This document shows, in pieces, positions 46,438 to 57,148 of a stretch of DNA of 64,000 bases. How positions within the stretch are numbered: position 1 is the first letter of the stretch; each line of letters starts with the position of its first letter. Origin of the DNA: Caulobacter sp. S45 (GTDB taxonomy: Bacteria > Pseudomonadota > Alphaproteobacteria > Caulobacterales > Caulobacteraceae). The DNA lies in the NCBI RefSeq assembly GCF_009765965.1, contig NZ_LMUL01000014.1, forward strand, positions 911,685 through 975,684, in the 5' to 3' direction. The notes beneath the pieces are model-generated. The model was not told the DNA's origin and ran no database searches. It saw nothing but the letters and a program-made list of their open reading frames with translations. The translations under genes and the position numbers were made by a program.

Positions 46438-48230
46438 CGGGGGCGCTCGTCGGATGTTGAGGTGGGCGCCGTGAACAGGCGCTTCAGCTCGGATTTCATG
46501 ATTTTGCCATTGGCGTTGCGGGGCAACGGCTCGCGCCGGATCACCACGCGCACCGGAACCTTGAAGCTGGCGAGCTGGGCGCGGACATGGTCTCGCAGGC
46601 AGGCCTCGTCGGCCTCGGCGCCCGGCTTAAGGGTCACTACCGCCCCAGGCTCTTCGCCAAGTATGTGATGAGGTATGGGAACCAGGGCCGCGTCCATCAC
46701 CGCCGGGTGGGTGTAGAGGACGTCCTCGACCTCCACCGAATAGATGTTCTCACCGCCTCGGATGATCACGTCCTTGATGCGGTCGACGATGTAGCAGAAG
46801 CCCTCCTCGTCCAGCCGCGCCAGGTCGCCGGTCTTCAGCCACCCGTCCTGGAAGGACTTGGCGTTGGCCGCGGGCTTGTTCCAATAGCCCCGCACCACAT
46901 GCGGGCCGAAGACCCACAGCTCGCCGATCCCGCCGGGCGGCAGGGTGCGCCCCTCGGCGTCCACCACCTTCATCTCACCCACGGGCGTCGCCGGACCGCA
47001 ACTGTCGGGACGGTGGACGTAATCCTCGCCCATATGATGGGTGAAGGTGGCGCAGGTCTCGGTCATGCCCCAGCCGGTACCGCTCTGCGACTGCGGCCAG
47101 GCGTCGGTCATCCGCCGCACCAGTTCCGGCGCCGCCGGCGCGCCGCCGTAGCTCACCGTCTCCACGCTCGACAGGTCGTATTTGGCACGCGCCGGGTGCT
47201 CCAGCAGTTGCCACGGGATGGCCGGGACGCCGCCGATGGAGGTGGCCTTCTCGCGCTCGATCAAGGCCATTGCGGCCTCGGGCTCGAACTTGCGCATCAG
47301 CACCAACCGCACGCCCATCGCCATGGCGAGGTTCAGCAGCGAGAAGCAGCCAGTGACGTGGAACAGGGGGATGCCGACCAGATAGCATCTGTGGGCGTCG
47401 GGATCGGGCTCGGGCGGCGTTTCGCCCCGCCGCAGGAAGCTCCTGGCCTGGGACAGCAGGGTGGCCAGGATCGCAGTGGTCGCGGCCCGGTGCGAGGCCA
47501 GGGCGCCCTTGGGCTCGGCCGTCGTGCCGGAGGTGTAGAACAGCGTCGCGGCGTCTTCGGGCTGAACCGTTCGCGGTGGCTCGCCGACCGCCGGCAACGC
47601 CGCCCAGTCCTGGGGTCGGCCGATCAGGCGCTCCAGTTCCACCACGCCCTGTCCGATCACGGTCTCGGGGGTCTGGCGGCACAGATAGACCTGGCGCAGG
47701 TCCGCGCACTCGGACAGGCGGTCGCGGACACGCACGTAACGCTGGGCGTCGAACACCGCCGCCGTCGCGCCGGAGTCCTTCAACCCGTAGATCAGCTCGC
47801 TCTCCGACCACCAGGCGTTCAGCGGCGTGGCGATCGCCCCGGCCAGGGCGGCGCCGTAGAAGGCCACCGGCCATTCCGGCAGGTTGCGCATCGCCAGCGC
47901 CACCCGATCCCCCGGCTGCACGCCGCGCGCGATCAGGTCCTTGGCGAAGGCCATGGCCGCGCGCGCGAAGCCGTCGAAGCTGATCCGCTCGTCTTCGTGG
48001 ACGATGAAGATGCGCTCGCCGAAAGCATGGGCGGCGTAGAACACCTCCACCAGCGACTTCGGCCCATTCTTCCACGCGCGCACCGTGAGGCCGTCGATCT
48101 CCAGCGTCTCCATCTCGAAGGTCGCACCGGGGGCGGTCAGCAGGGCGTGCGCCTGGGCCAGGCTCATCGCCGGCCAAGGCGGCGCCGCCGCGCCGTGCGG
48201 GGAAGTCGAGAAAAGCGTCGCCTGACTCAT
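46434..48230 (-). CDS. Acyl-CoA synthetase (AMP-forming ligase)
   Basis: Class I adenylate-forming enzyme of 598 residues that activates a carboxylic acid to its CoA thioester. The ATP-binding loop is TLFYTSGTTAEPKGALASH, the A5 motif is GWGMTETCATFTHHMGE, and the A7-A8 region reads DGWLKTGDLARLDEEGFCYIVDRIKDVIIRGGENIYSVE. The catalytic lysine near the C terminus lies in LPRNANGKIMKSELK. The start at 48230 is chosen; upstream frame is not conserved. It has a 60-residue N-terminal extension compared with short ligases. Downstream it overlaps the large acyl-CoA dehydrogenase. The chain type of its substrate is unknown. Confidence 0.92.
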   Translation of the reverse strand: MSQATLFSTSPHGAAAPPWPAMSLAQAHALLTAPGATFEMETLEIDGLTVRAWKNGPKSLVEVFYAAHAFGERIFIVHEDERISFDGFARAAMAFAKDLIARGVQPGDRVALAMRNLPEWPVAFYGAALAGAIATPLNAWWSESELIYGLKDSGATAAVFDAQRYVRVRDRLSECADLRQVYLCRQTPETVIGQGVVELERLIGRPQDWAALPAVGEPPRTVQPEDAATLFYTSGTTAEPKGALASHRAATTAILATLLSQARSFLRRGETPPEPDPDAHRCYLVGIPLFHVTGCFSLLNLAMAMGVRLVLMRKFEPEAAMALIEREKATSIGGVPAIPWQLLEHPARAKYDLSSVETVSYGGAPAAPELVRRMTDAWPQSQSGTGWGMTETCATFTHHMGEDYVHRPDSCGPATPVGEMKVVDAEGRTLPPGGIGELWVFGPHVVRGYWNKPAANAKSFQDGWLKTGDLARLDEEGFCYIVDRIKDVIIRGGENIYSVEVEDVLYTHPAVMDAALVPIPHHILGEEPGAVVTLKPGAEADEACLRDHVRAQLASFKVPVRVVIRREPLPRNANGKIMKSELKRLFTAPTSTSDERPR

Positions 48231-48252
48231 GATCGTTTCCACCCGAGGAACG

Positions 48253-48275
48253 GGCCGCGCTACATCGGCGCGGCC
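48253..48275 (-). terminator. Hairpin between fadJ-like and ligase genes
   Basis: Arms GGCCGCGC (48253-48260) and GCGCGGCC (48268-48275) with a 7-nt loop lie in the 64-bp gap between two genes of the same direction. It may attenuate transcription or stabilise the upstream message. Confidence 0.4.
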
Positions 48276-48294
48276 TCGCCTTGTTTCGTTGAGG

Positions 48295-50370
<2,076 letters not shown>

Positions 50371-50420
50371 CGTGGAAATCCTAATTGTAGACCGATATCC
50401 TTGATTGAAAAGGATAGTGC

Positions 50421-50435
50421 AACATACGATACGTT
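50421..50435. promoter_or_regulatory. Possible operator in fadJ/tandem-TetR divergent promoter
   Basis: AACATACGATACGTT is an imperfect palindrome (5 of 6 arm positions match around a CGA centre) in the 141 bp between divergent starts. It shares the words CAACAT and ATACGT, in the same order, with a stronger palindrome at 55781. It is a candidate binding site for the 409-residue TetR regulator. Confidence 0.4.
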
Positions 50436-50511
50436 CGAATCAAGCCTGCGACGTCGCTTCCGGCCATGTTGCGTTGATGGAAAATACAAAGAACGTTAGG
50501 TCCGCCAGACT

Positions 50512-51741
50512 ATGACCGCTGCCGTCCCCAGCCAGACCTCGCGCTACGAGCGCAAGCAGGAAGCCGTGCTGGAAGCTGCGGCCAAGCTGTTCAATGCGCG
50601 CGGGCTTGGCGGAACCACGATCGCGGAGGTGGCCCAGGCCGTGGGGCTGACCACCGCCAGCGTCACCTACTACTACCGCAAGAAGGAGGACCTGGCGGCC
50701 GCCTGCCTGCTGCGCGCCATCGATGTCATGGACGCCCTGGTGACGGAAGCGGAACCCGCCGGGTCCGCGCCGGCCCGGCTGACCCGCTTCCTGGAGCTCT
50801 ATTTCGCCAAGCTGGCGGACGTGGCCGAGGGGCGGATCCCGGCGATGATCAACTTCTGGGACCTGCGGGCGCTGACCGGGCCACAGGCCAAGCCCACCAT
50901 GGACGCCTTCATCACCCTGTTCCGCCGCTTCCGCGAGCTGCTGCGCGATCCGGCCGGCCCGACGTTTTCCCGCGACGAGCAGAACGCCCGGGCGCACGTG
51001 ATCTTCTCGGCGGCGATCCGCAGCAAGGGCTGGGTGGAGCGCTACGAGACGGAGGACTATGGGCGCGCGGCAGCGCGGGCGGCGGACATCCTGATCCACG
51101 GCCTGGCCGGTTCCGGACGCGCATGGTCGCCGACACGGCTGGAGCTCGGACCGCTCAACACCCAGGACGCCGGGGAGGTGTCGCGCGAGGCCTTCCTGCG
51201 GGCGGCGACCGAGCTGGTGAACGAACATGGCTATCGCGGCGCCTCGGTCGACCGCATCTCGGCCAAGCTGAACGTCACCAAGGGCTCGTTCTACCACCAC
51301 AACGAGACCAAGGACGATCTGGTCTCCGCCTGCTTCGGACACACCTTCGAGGTGATGCGCCGAGCGCATCGTGCGGCGGTGGCCACCCTGCCGGACGGAT
51401 GGGATCGGCTTTGCGCCCTGTCGGCAGCCCTGGTGCGCTACCAGCTTTCCGAGCATGGCCCGCTGCTGCGGCTGTCGGCCCTGTCGGCGGCGGTGGAGAC
51501 CCAGCGGCCGGACCTGCTGGCGGAATTCGCCCGGCTTTCGGAAAAGACCGGCGGCCTGATCGCCGACGGGATCGCCGACGGCTCGATCCGACCGGTCGAC
51601 CCCGAAATCGCCGCCCAACTGGTCACCGGGATGATCAATGCGGGCGCCGAGCTTTCCCGTTGGGCGCCGGCCGCCAACACCGAAAACGCGGCCGACCTGT
51701 TCGTGAAACCGCTGATGCTCGGCGTGTTCTCGCCGAGCTGA
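50512..51741 (+). CDS. Tandem TetR regulator (two TetR units in one chain)
   Basis: Transcriptional regulator of 409 residues, about twice the usual TetR size. It has two complete helix-turn-helix domains: residues 15-61 (AAAKLFNARGLGGTTIAEV, VGLTTASVTYYYRKKEDL) and 224-270 (AATELVNEHGYRGASVDRI, LNVTKGSFYHHNETKDDL). Each is followed by a helical ligand domain. Classical TetR proteins act as dimers, so one chain could form a pseudo-dimer with non-identical half-sites. It sits inside the acyl-CoA catabolic region between two divergent or convergent units, so it probably regulates them in response to an acyl-CoA. A sequence frameshift fusion is unlikely because the frame is intact. Confidence 0.9.
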   Translation: MTAAVPSQTSRYERKQEAVLEAAAKLFNARGLGGTTIAEVAQAVGLTTASVTYYYRKKEDLAAACLLRAIDVMDALVTEAEPAGSAPARLTRFLELYFAKLADVAEGRIPAMINFWDLRALTGPQAKPTMDAFITLFRRFRELLRDPAGPTFSRDEQNARAHVIFSAAIRSKGWVERYETEDYGRAAARAADILIHGLAGSGRAWSPTRLELGPLNTQDAGEVSREAFLRAATELVNEHGYRGASVDRISAKLNVTKGSFYHHNETKDDLVSACFGHTFEVMRRAHRAAVATLPDGWDRLCALSAALVRYQLSEHGPLLRLSALSAAVETQRPDLLAEFARLSEKTGGLIADGIADGSIRPVDPEIAAQLVTGMINAGAELSRWAPAANTENAADLFVKPLMLGVFSPS

Positions 51742-51752
51742 GCGACACCGCA

Positions 51753-52955
51753 TCAGAAGATCTCAAACAATCCCGCCGCCCCCATGCCGCCGCCCACGCA
51801 CATGGTGACCACCGCCCACTTCGCCTTCTCGCGCCGGCCCTGCAGCAGGGCGTGGCCGACCATGCGCGCGCCGCTCATACCGTAGGGATGGCCGACGGAG
51901 ATGGCGCCGCCGGTCGCGTTCAACTTGGCGTCGGGAATGCCCAGGCGGTCGCGGCAGTAGATCACCTGGACCGCGAAAGCCTCGTTGAGCTGCCACACAT
52001 CGATGTCGTCCACGCCCAGGCCGTGGGTCTTCAACAGCTTGGGCACGGCGAACACCGGCCCGATCCCCATCTCGTCCGGATCGCAACCCGCCACCGCGAT
52101 CCCGCGATAGGCGCCCAGCGGTTGCAGCCCACGCCGCTCCGCTTCCTTCGCCTCCATCAACACCAGGGCCGCGGCGCCGTCGGAAAGCTGGGAGGCGTTG
52201 CCGGCGGTGATGAAACGGCCCCGCTCGATCCGCTGGCCGTCCTTGAACACCGGCGCCAGCTTGGCGAGCCCTTCCAGGGTGGTGTCGGGACGATTGCCCT
52301 CGTCCTTGTCGATGATGATCTGGCGGTCGGAGACCTCCCCGGTCGCCTTGTCCGCCACCTTCATGATGGTGGTCACGGGTACGATCTCGTCGGCGTAGAT
52401 ACCCTCGGCCTGGCCCTTGGCGGTCCGTTGCTGGGATTGGAGCGCGTAGGCGTCCTGGGCCTCGCGGTTGACGCCGTAGCGCTCGCTGACGATCTCGGCC
52501 GTCTCGATCATGGTCATGTAGGTCTGCGGCAGGTGCTCCACGAGCCAGGGATCGCGCACGCGATAGCGGTTGGCGTGCTCGTTCTGGGCCAGCGAGATCG
52601 ACTCCACCCCGCCGCCAATCGCCACCGTCATGCCGTCGACGACGATCTGCTTGGCCGCGATGGAGACGGCCATCAGGCCCGAGGCGCACTGGCGATCCAC
52701 GCTCTGGCCGGCCACGGTCACCGGAAGGCCGGCGCGCAGCAGGCTCTGGCGCGCGACGTTGGCGCCCTGGCTCCCCTGCTGCACCGCGCAGCCCAGCACC
52801 ACGTCGTCGATCTCGCCCGGATCGACGCCCGAACGCGCCACCGCCGCCTCGATGGCGCGGGCGGCAAGCGTCTGGGCCTGGGTGTCGTTGAACGCTCCTC
52901 GATACGCCTTGCCGATCGGCGTGCGGGCGGTGGAGACGATGACGGCTTCACGCAT
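51753..52955 (-). CDS. Acetyl-CoA C-acyltransferase (thiolase)
   Basis: Thiolase of 400 residues that cleaves 3-ketoacyl-CoA. The nucleophilic Cys is in [14 protein letters not shown], the catalytic His in [21 protein letters not shown] is intact, and the second Cys is in [13 protein letters not shown]. The start at 52955 overlaps the upstream thioesterase by 8 bp. It closes the leftward operon of alcohol dehydrogenase, acyl-CoA dehydrogenase, thioesterase and thiolase. It lies 11 bp from the convergent TetR stop. Confidence 0.95.
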   Translation of the reverse strand: MREAVIVSTARTPIGKAYRGAFNDTQAQTLAARAIEAAVARSGVDPGEIDDVVLGCAVQQGSQGANVARQSLLRAGLPVTVAGQSVDRQCASGLMAVSIAAKQIVVDGMTVAIGGGVESISLAQNEHANRYRVRDPWLVEHLPQTYMTMIETAEIVSERYGVNREAQDAYALQSQQRTAKGQAEGIYADEIVPVTTIMKVADKATGEVSDRQIIIDKDEGNRPDTTLEGLAKLAPVFKDGQRIERGRFITAGNASQLSDGAAALVLMEAKEAERRGLQPLGAYRGIAVAGCDPDEMGIGPVFAVPKLLKTHGLGVDDIDVWQLNEAFAVQVIYCRDRLGIPDAKLNATGGAISVGHPYGMSGARMVGHALLQGRREKAKWAVVTMCVGGGMGAAGLFEIF

Positions 52956-53454
52956 TTTCGAAATCCGTTTCAGAGGTTCGGGCGTCGGGGGATCGGGCGG
53001 CAGGCTGGATGAAGCCGACGCGCATGGTGGTGGCGTGCAGGCGCGCGCGGGCCGTTGCGGGCAGGGCGCGCGGCGCTTCGGCGGCGGTGTCGACATAGAC
53101 CAGAGTCGTGTCGCCCACCCCGATGCAGCGGCCGTTCTGGAACAGGCCCTGGGCGAGGGTGAATGAGCTTCGCCCGATCCGCAGCACGCCCGACCCCACC
53201 GAGAGCGGATCGGGATAGCCTCCCTCGGCCAGGTACTGGATCGCCATCTCGGCCACCACGAAGCGGCAATGCGGCTCCCAGGCCTCGCGGACGCCGGAAC
53301 CATCGAGGAACCGCACCCGCGCATCCTCGTAGATGCGAACCAGCGCCGCGTTGTTCAGGTGGCGCAGCGGGTCCAGGTCGCCGAAACGCGGGGCTGTCTC
53401 GAAAGTCAGGAAATAGCTGGCGAGTTCGAGGCGCTCGGGAACAGGCTTGGCCAT
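52948..53454 (-). CDS. Acyl-CoA thioesterase (hotdog fold)
   Basis: Thioesterase of 168 residues of the 4HBT type. The catalytic region reads [27 protein letters not shown], with the Asp/His-Asn-Asn pattern typical of this fold. It probably removes CoA from dead-end or excess acyl-CoA products. It overlaps the thiolase start by 8 bp and follows the acyl-CoA dehydrogenase by 1 bp, so it is part of the operon. The C-terminal tail is polar and unconserved. Confidence 0.85.
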   Translation of the reverse strand: MAKPVPERLELASYFLTFETAPRFGDLDPLRHLNNAALVRIYEDARVRFLDGSGVREAWEPHCRFVVAEMAIQYLAEGGYPDPLSVGSGVLRIGRSSFTLAQGLFQNGRCIGVGDTTLVYVDTAAEAPRALPATARARLHATTMRVGFIQPAARSPDARTSETDFENA

Positions 53455-53455
53455 C

Positions 53456-54604
53456 TCAGCCGCCCCGCTTCAGGGTTTCGCGGGCGATGACCAGCCGCTG
53501 AATCTCCGAGGAGCCCTCGTAGATGCGAAACAGGCGGACATCGCGATACAGGCGCTCGATCCCATACTCGGCGATATAGCCCGCGCCGCCGAAGATCTGC
53601 ACCGCTCGGTCGGCGACGCGGCCGACCATCTCGGAGGCGAACAGCTTGGCGGCGGCGGCCTCCAGGGTCGTGGCCTCCCCGCGATCCCGCTGGCGGGCGG
53701 TCTCCAGCACCAGGGCGCGGGCGGCCAGGGCCTCGGTCTTGGAGTCGGCGATCATCGCCTGGACCAGTTGGAAGCTGGCGATTGGCTGGCCGAACTGGCG
53801 CCGCTCATTGGCGTAGGCCACCGCATCCTCGATCAGCCGCTGGGCCACCCCGACGCAGAAACCCGAGATGTGCAGCCGCCCCCGGTCAAGCACCTGCATG
53901 GCGAGCCTGAACCCCTCGCCCTCGGCGCCCAGCCGGTTCTCCACCGGCACGCGCACGTCCTCGAAGATCACGTCGCAGACATGGGCGCCCTGCTGGCCCA
54001 TCTTCCGCTCGGGCTTGCCGATCGACAGGCCCGGACTATCCAGCGGCACCAGGAAGGCGGACACACCCCGAGCGCCCGGTTGGTTCGGATCGGTGCGGGC
54101 CATCACCGTGAACAGCGAGGCTTGGTCGGCGTTGGTGATGTAGCGCTTAGCCCCGCTCAGCACGTAGTGGTCGCCGTCACGGATCGCCCGCGTGCGCACC
54201 GCCGCGCTGTCGGACCCGGCCTCGGGCTCGGTCAGGGCGAAGGAGGTGACGATCTCACCGCTGGCGATCCGGGGCAGCCACGTCTGCTTCTGGGCCTCGG
54301 TCCCCGCCATGACCAGCCCCTGGCTGCCGATCCCAACATTGGTCCCGATCACCGAGCGGAAGGCCGGGCTGGCGCGCCCCAGCTCCATCACCACCCGGCA
54401 CTCGTCCTCCATCGACAGTTCCAGGCCGCCGTAGGCCTCCGGGATCGAGAGGCCGAACAGACCCAGGTCCCGCATCTCCTGAACGACGGCTTCGGGGATG
54501 GCGTCGTCCTCGGCCACTTGGGCCTCGAGCGGACGCAACCGCTCCGTCGCAAAGCGGCGCACGGCCTCCAGCAGTTGATCGCGGGTCTCTACATCCAAGG
54601 CCAT
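53456..54604 (-). CDS. Acyl-CoA dehydrogenase
   Basis: FAD enzyme of 382 residues that makes a trans-2-enoyl-CoA. It has FALTEPEAGSDSAAVRTRA and YVLSGAKRYITNADQASLF for flavin and substrate binding. The catalytic Glu is present in RIYEGSSEIQRLVIARE. So unlike the paired PimC/D-type proteins, this one has the canonical active site. It lies 8 bp after the alcohol dehydrogenase in a leftward operon. Confidence 0.93.
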   Translation of the reverse strand: MALDVETRDQLLEAVRRFATERLRPLEAQVAEDDAIPEAVVQEMRDLGLFGLSIPEAYGGLELSMEDECRVVMELGRASPAFRSVIGTNVGIGSQGLVMAGTEAQKQTWLPRIASGEIVTSFALTEPEAGSDSAAVRTRAIRDGDHYVLSGAKRYITNADQASLFTVMARTDPNQPGARGVSAFLVPLDSPGLSIGKPERKMGQQGAHVCDVIFEDVRVPVENRLGAEGEGFRLAMQVLDRGRLHISGFCVGVAQRLIEDAVAYANERRQFGQPIASFQLVQAMIADSKTEALAARALVLETARQRDRGEATTLEAAAAKLFASEMVGRVADRAVQIFGGAGYIAEYGIERLYRDVRLFRIYEGSSEIQRLVIARETLKRGG

Positions 54605-54612
54605 GCCAGGTC

Positions 54613-55698
54613 TCAGGCGTCGAACACGACGACGGAGCGGGCGACCTCGCCGCGCTTCATCTCGTCGAAGGCGTCGTTCACCCGCTCCAGCGGCAGGCGG
54701 GCGGAGATCATCTCGTCCAGCTTCAGCCGGCCTTGCATGTAGAAGTCCACGTAGCGGGGCATATCCACCGGGAAGCGGTTGGAGCCCATCATCGAGCCCT
54801 GGATCTTCTTCTCGCTAAGGAAGTCGACGCCGCTCAGCTCGATCTTCACGCCGGGCGCGATCATGCCGATCACCGTGGCCGTCCCGCCCCGGCGCAGCAT
54901 CTTGAACGCATCCTCGGCGGTGGCCTTCAACCCGATAGCCTCGAAGGCGTGGTGCACTCCGCCATTGGTCAGGTCGCGGACCCGCTTGGCCACATCGCCC
55001 TCGGAAGCGTCGATCACATCCGTCGCGCCGAAGGTTTTCGCCAAGGCGAGCTTGGAGGGCTGGCGGTCGATGGCGATGATCCGCCCCGCACCCGCGATAA
55101 CCGCCCCGCTGATCGCCGCCAGTCCGATCCCGCCACAGCCGATCACCGCCACGGTCTCGCCCGGCCGGACCTTCGCGGTGTGGATCACCGCGCCTATCCC
55201 CGTGGTCACCGCACAGCCGATGAGGGCGGCGCGGTCGAGCGGCATGTCCTTGCGGATCGGAGTGCAGGCGTGCTCGTGGATCAGCATCTGCTCGGCGAAG
55301 GCCGACAGGTTCAAATACTGGTTCATCGTCCCCTCCGCCTGGGACAGGCGCGGCGGCTCCTCGTCCCGACGCTTGGTGTCGGGGCTCGGACACAGCGACA
55401 TGTGGCCGGTCAGGCAATACTCGCAGTGGCCGCAGAAGGCCGACAGGCAGGTGATCACATGGTCGCCGGGCTGCACCGTGCGCACCTCGGAACCGACCTT
55501 CTCCACCACGCCCGCCGCCTCGTGCCCCAGCACGGCCGGCAGCGGATGCGGATACGATCCTTCGATGAAATGCAGGTCGGAGTGGCAGACCCCTGTGGCC
55601 GCGGTGCGGATCAGCACCTCCCGCGGCCCGGGCAGCCCGATCGCCACCTCCTCCAGGCTGAGCGGCTGGCCCACTTGGCGCAGGACGGCGGCCTTCAT
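54613..55698 (-). CDS. Zinc-dependent alcohol dehydrogenase (class III-like MDR)
   Basis: NAD-dependent alcohol dehydrogenase of 361 residues. Catalytic zinc ligands are in GVCHSDLH and LGHEAAGVVE; structural zinc ligands are in CGHCEYCLTGHMSLC. The Rossmann site is VAVIGCGGIGLAAISGAVIAGA. It is the first gene of a leftward operon, and the divergent ACAD10/11-like gene is 202 bp away with a strong palindrome between. It may oxidise a hydroxyl group of the catabolised acid or its aldehyde. Confidence 0.94.
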   Translation of the reverse strand: MKAAVLRQVGQPLSLEEVAIGLPGPREVLIRTAATGVCHSDLHFIEGSYPHPLPAVLGHEAAGVVEKVGSEVRTVQPGDHVITCLSAFCGHCEYCLTGHMSLCPSPDTKRRDEEPPRLSQAEGTMNQYLNLSAFAEQMLIHEHACTPIRKDMPLDRAALIGCAVTTGIGAVIHTAKVRPGETVAVIGCGGIGLAAISGAVIAGAGRIIAIDRQPSKLALAKTFGATDVIDASEGDVAKRVRDLTNGGVHHAFEAIGLKATAEDAFKMLRRGGTATVIGMIAPGVKIELSGVDFLSEKKIQGSMMGSNRFPVDMPRYVDFYMQGRLKLDEMISARLPLERVNDAFDEMKRGEVARSVVVFDA

Positions 55699-55780
55699 TC
55701 ACGCTCTCCAGACTGGCGAAGATTAAGTTTTCGATCTTCAGGTATGCCGATCCAAAGCCCCTGACCAGCCCAAAATCGCA

Positions 55781-55811
55781 CCATCAACATGTACTTCATA
55801 CGTGTTGATGG
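55781..55811. promoter_or_regulatory. Palindromic operator between divergent catabolic operons
   Basis: Arms CCATCAACA (55781-55789) and TGTTGATGG (55803-55811) are perfect over 9 bp. Inner GTA/TAC also pairs, so 12 of 15 positions are symmetric over 31 bp. It lies between the alcohol dehydrogenase start (55698) and the acyl-CoA dehydrogenase start (55901). Probably the binding site of a TetR-type regulator; the tandem TetR gene at 50512 is a candidate. Confidence 0.75.
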
Positions 55812-55900
55812 GGGCTTGCCGCGCACCTTAGGATTGATGGTATGGTGCCCGAGCCGCGACGAAGAACGCGGACGAACAGACGGCCACAGGGAGCGAACGC

Positions 55901-57148
55901 TTGGACTTCTCTCTTTCCGCATCCCAGCAGCATTGGCTGAAACGCGTCCGCGACTTCATGGATGCGGACATCCTTCCCCTCGCCGACCTGATGCGCAAGG
56001 AGGCCGACGCGCCAGGCGCCGACCGCTGGAAGCCGTCTCCCCGGCTGGAGCCCTTGAAGGCCAAGGCCAGGGCGCAGGGCCTGTGGAACCTGTTCCTGCC
56101 CCCCTCCCCCGAGCACGACCAGGGCGACTACCACGGCGCGGGCCTGACCAATCTCGACTACGCCCTGTGCGCCCAGGAGATGGGCCGACTGCAGATCGCG
56201 TCGGAAGTCTTCAACTGCTCCGCCCCCGACACCGGCAACATGGAGGTGCTGCACCGCTACGGGAACGCGGCCCAGAAGGCGCAGTGGCTGAAGCCGTTGA
56301 TGGATGGTGAAATCCGCTCCGCCTTCCTGATGACCGAGCCCGAAGTCGCCTCCTCCGACGCCACCAACATCACCACCTCGATCCGGCGCGACGGCGACCA
56401 CTATGTGATCAGCGGGCGCAAGTGGTGGTCCTCGGGCGTGGGCGATCCGCGCTGCAAGATCGCCATCGTCATGGGCAAGACCGATCCCGATGCGCCGTCC
56501 CACAAGCAACAATCGCAGGTGTTGCTCCCGCTCGACACGCCCGGCGTCGAGGTGGTCCGGATGCTGCCGGTGTTCGGCTACGACGACGCGCCCCACGGCC
56601 ACGCCGAGGTGATCCTGAAGGACGTGCGGGTGCCGGTGGGGAACCTGTTGCTGGGCGAAGGGCGCGGTTTCGAGATCGCCCAGGGCCGGCTCGGTCCCGG
56701 CCGCATCCACCACTGCATGCGCACGCTGGGCGCCGCCGAGGTGGCGCTGGAGAAGATGGTCAAGCGGCTGCTGTCGCGCACCGCCTTCGGCAAGCGGCTG
56801 GCCGACCACTCGGTGTGGGAGCAGCGGGTGGCCAACGCCCGCATCGACATCGAGATGACCCGCCTGCTGTGCCTGAAGGCCGCCGACGCCATGGACAGGC
56901 TCGGGGCCAAGGGCGCGCGGCTGGAGATCGCCATGATCAAGGTCGCCGCCCCGCGCGCGGCGCTGAAGGTGATCGACGACGCCATCCAGGCCCATGGCGG
57001 CGGCGGCGTCTCCGACGACTTCGGCCTGGCCAAGAGCTACGCCTCCATCCGCACCCTGCGCCTGGCCGACGGTCCCGACGAGGTCCACAACCGCACCATC
57101 GCCAAGCTGGAGTTCGCCCGCCACACCAACACCGCGCATCCGGGATGA
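55901..57148 (+). CDS. ACAD10/11-type acyl-CoA dehydrogenase (LvaC-like)
   Basis: Acyl-CoA dehydrogenase-fold protein of 415 residues, TTG start 7 bp after GGGAG. It has the long N-terminal helices and [35 protein letters not shown] and [16 protein letters not shown], typical of the ACAD10/11 group. Its C-terminal block reads [19 protein letters not shown], lacking the usual catalytic Glu. In human ACAD11 and the levulinate pathway of Pseudomonas (LvaC), such enzymes act on 4-phosphoacyl-CoA made by a partner kinase. The kinase gene overlaps its stop (ATGA). I infer the same reaction here. Confidence 0.85.
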   Translation: MDFSLSASQQHWLKRVRDFMDADILPLADLMRKEADAPGADRWKPSPRLEPLKAKARAQGLWNLFLPPSPEHDQGDYHGAGLTNLDYALCAQEMGRLQIASEVFNCSAPDTGNMEVLHRYGNAAQKAQWLKPLMDGEIRSAFLMTEPEVASSDATNITTSIRRDGDHYVISGRKWWSSGVGDPRCKIAIVMGKTDPDAPSHKQQSQVLLPLDTPGVEVVRMLPVFGYDDAPHGHAEVILKDVRVPVGNLLLGEGRGFEIAQGRLGPGRIHHCMRTLGAAEVALEKMVKRLLSRTAFGKRLADHSVWEQRVANARIDIEMTRLLCLKAADAMDRLGAKGARLEIAMIKVAAPRAALKVIDDAIQAHGGGGVSDDFGLAKSYASIRTLRLADGPDEVHNRTIAKLEFARHTNTAHPG

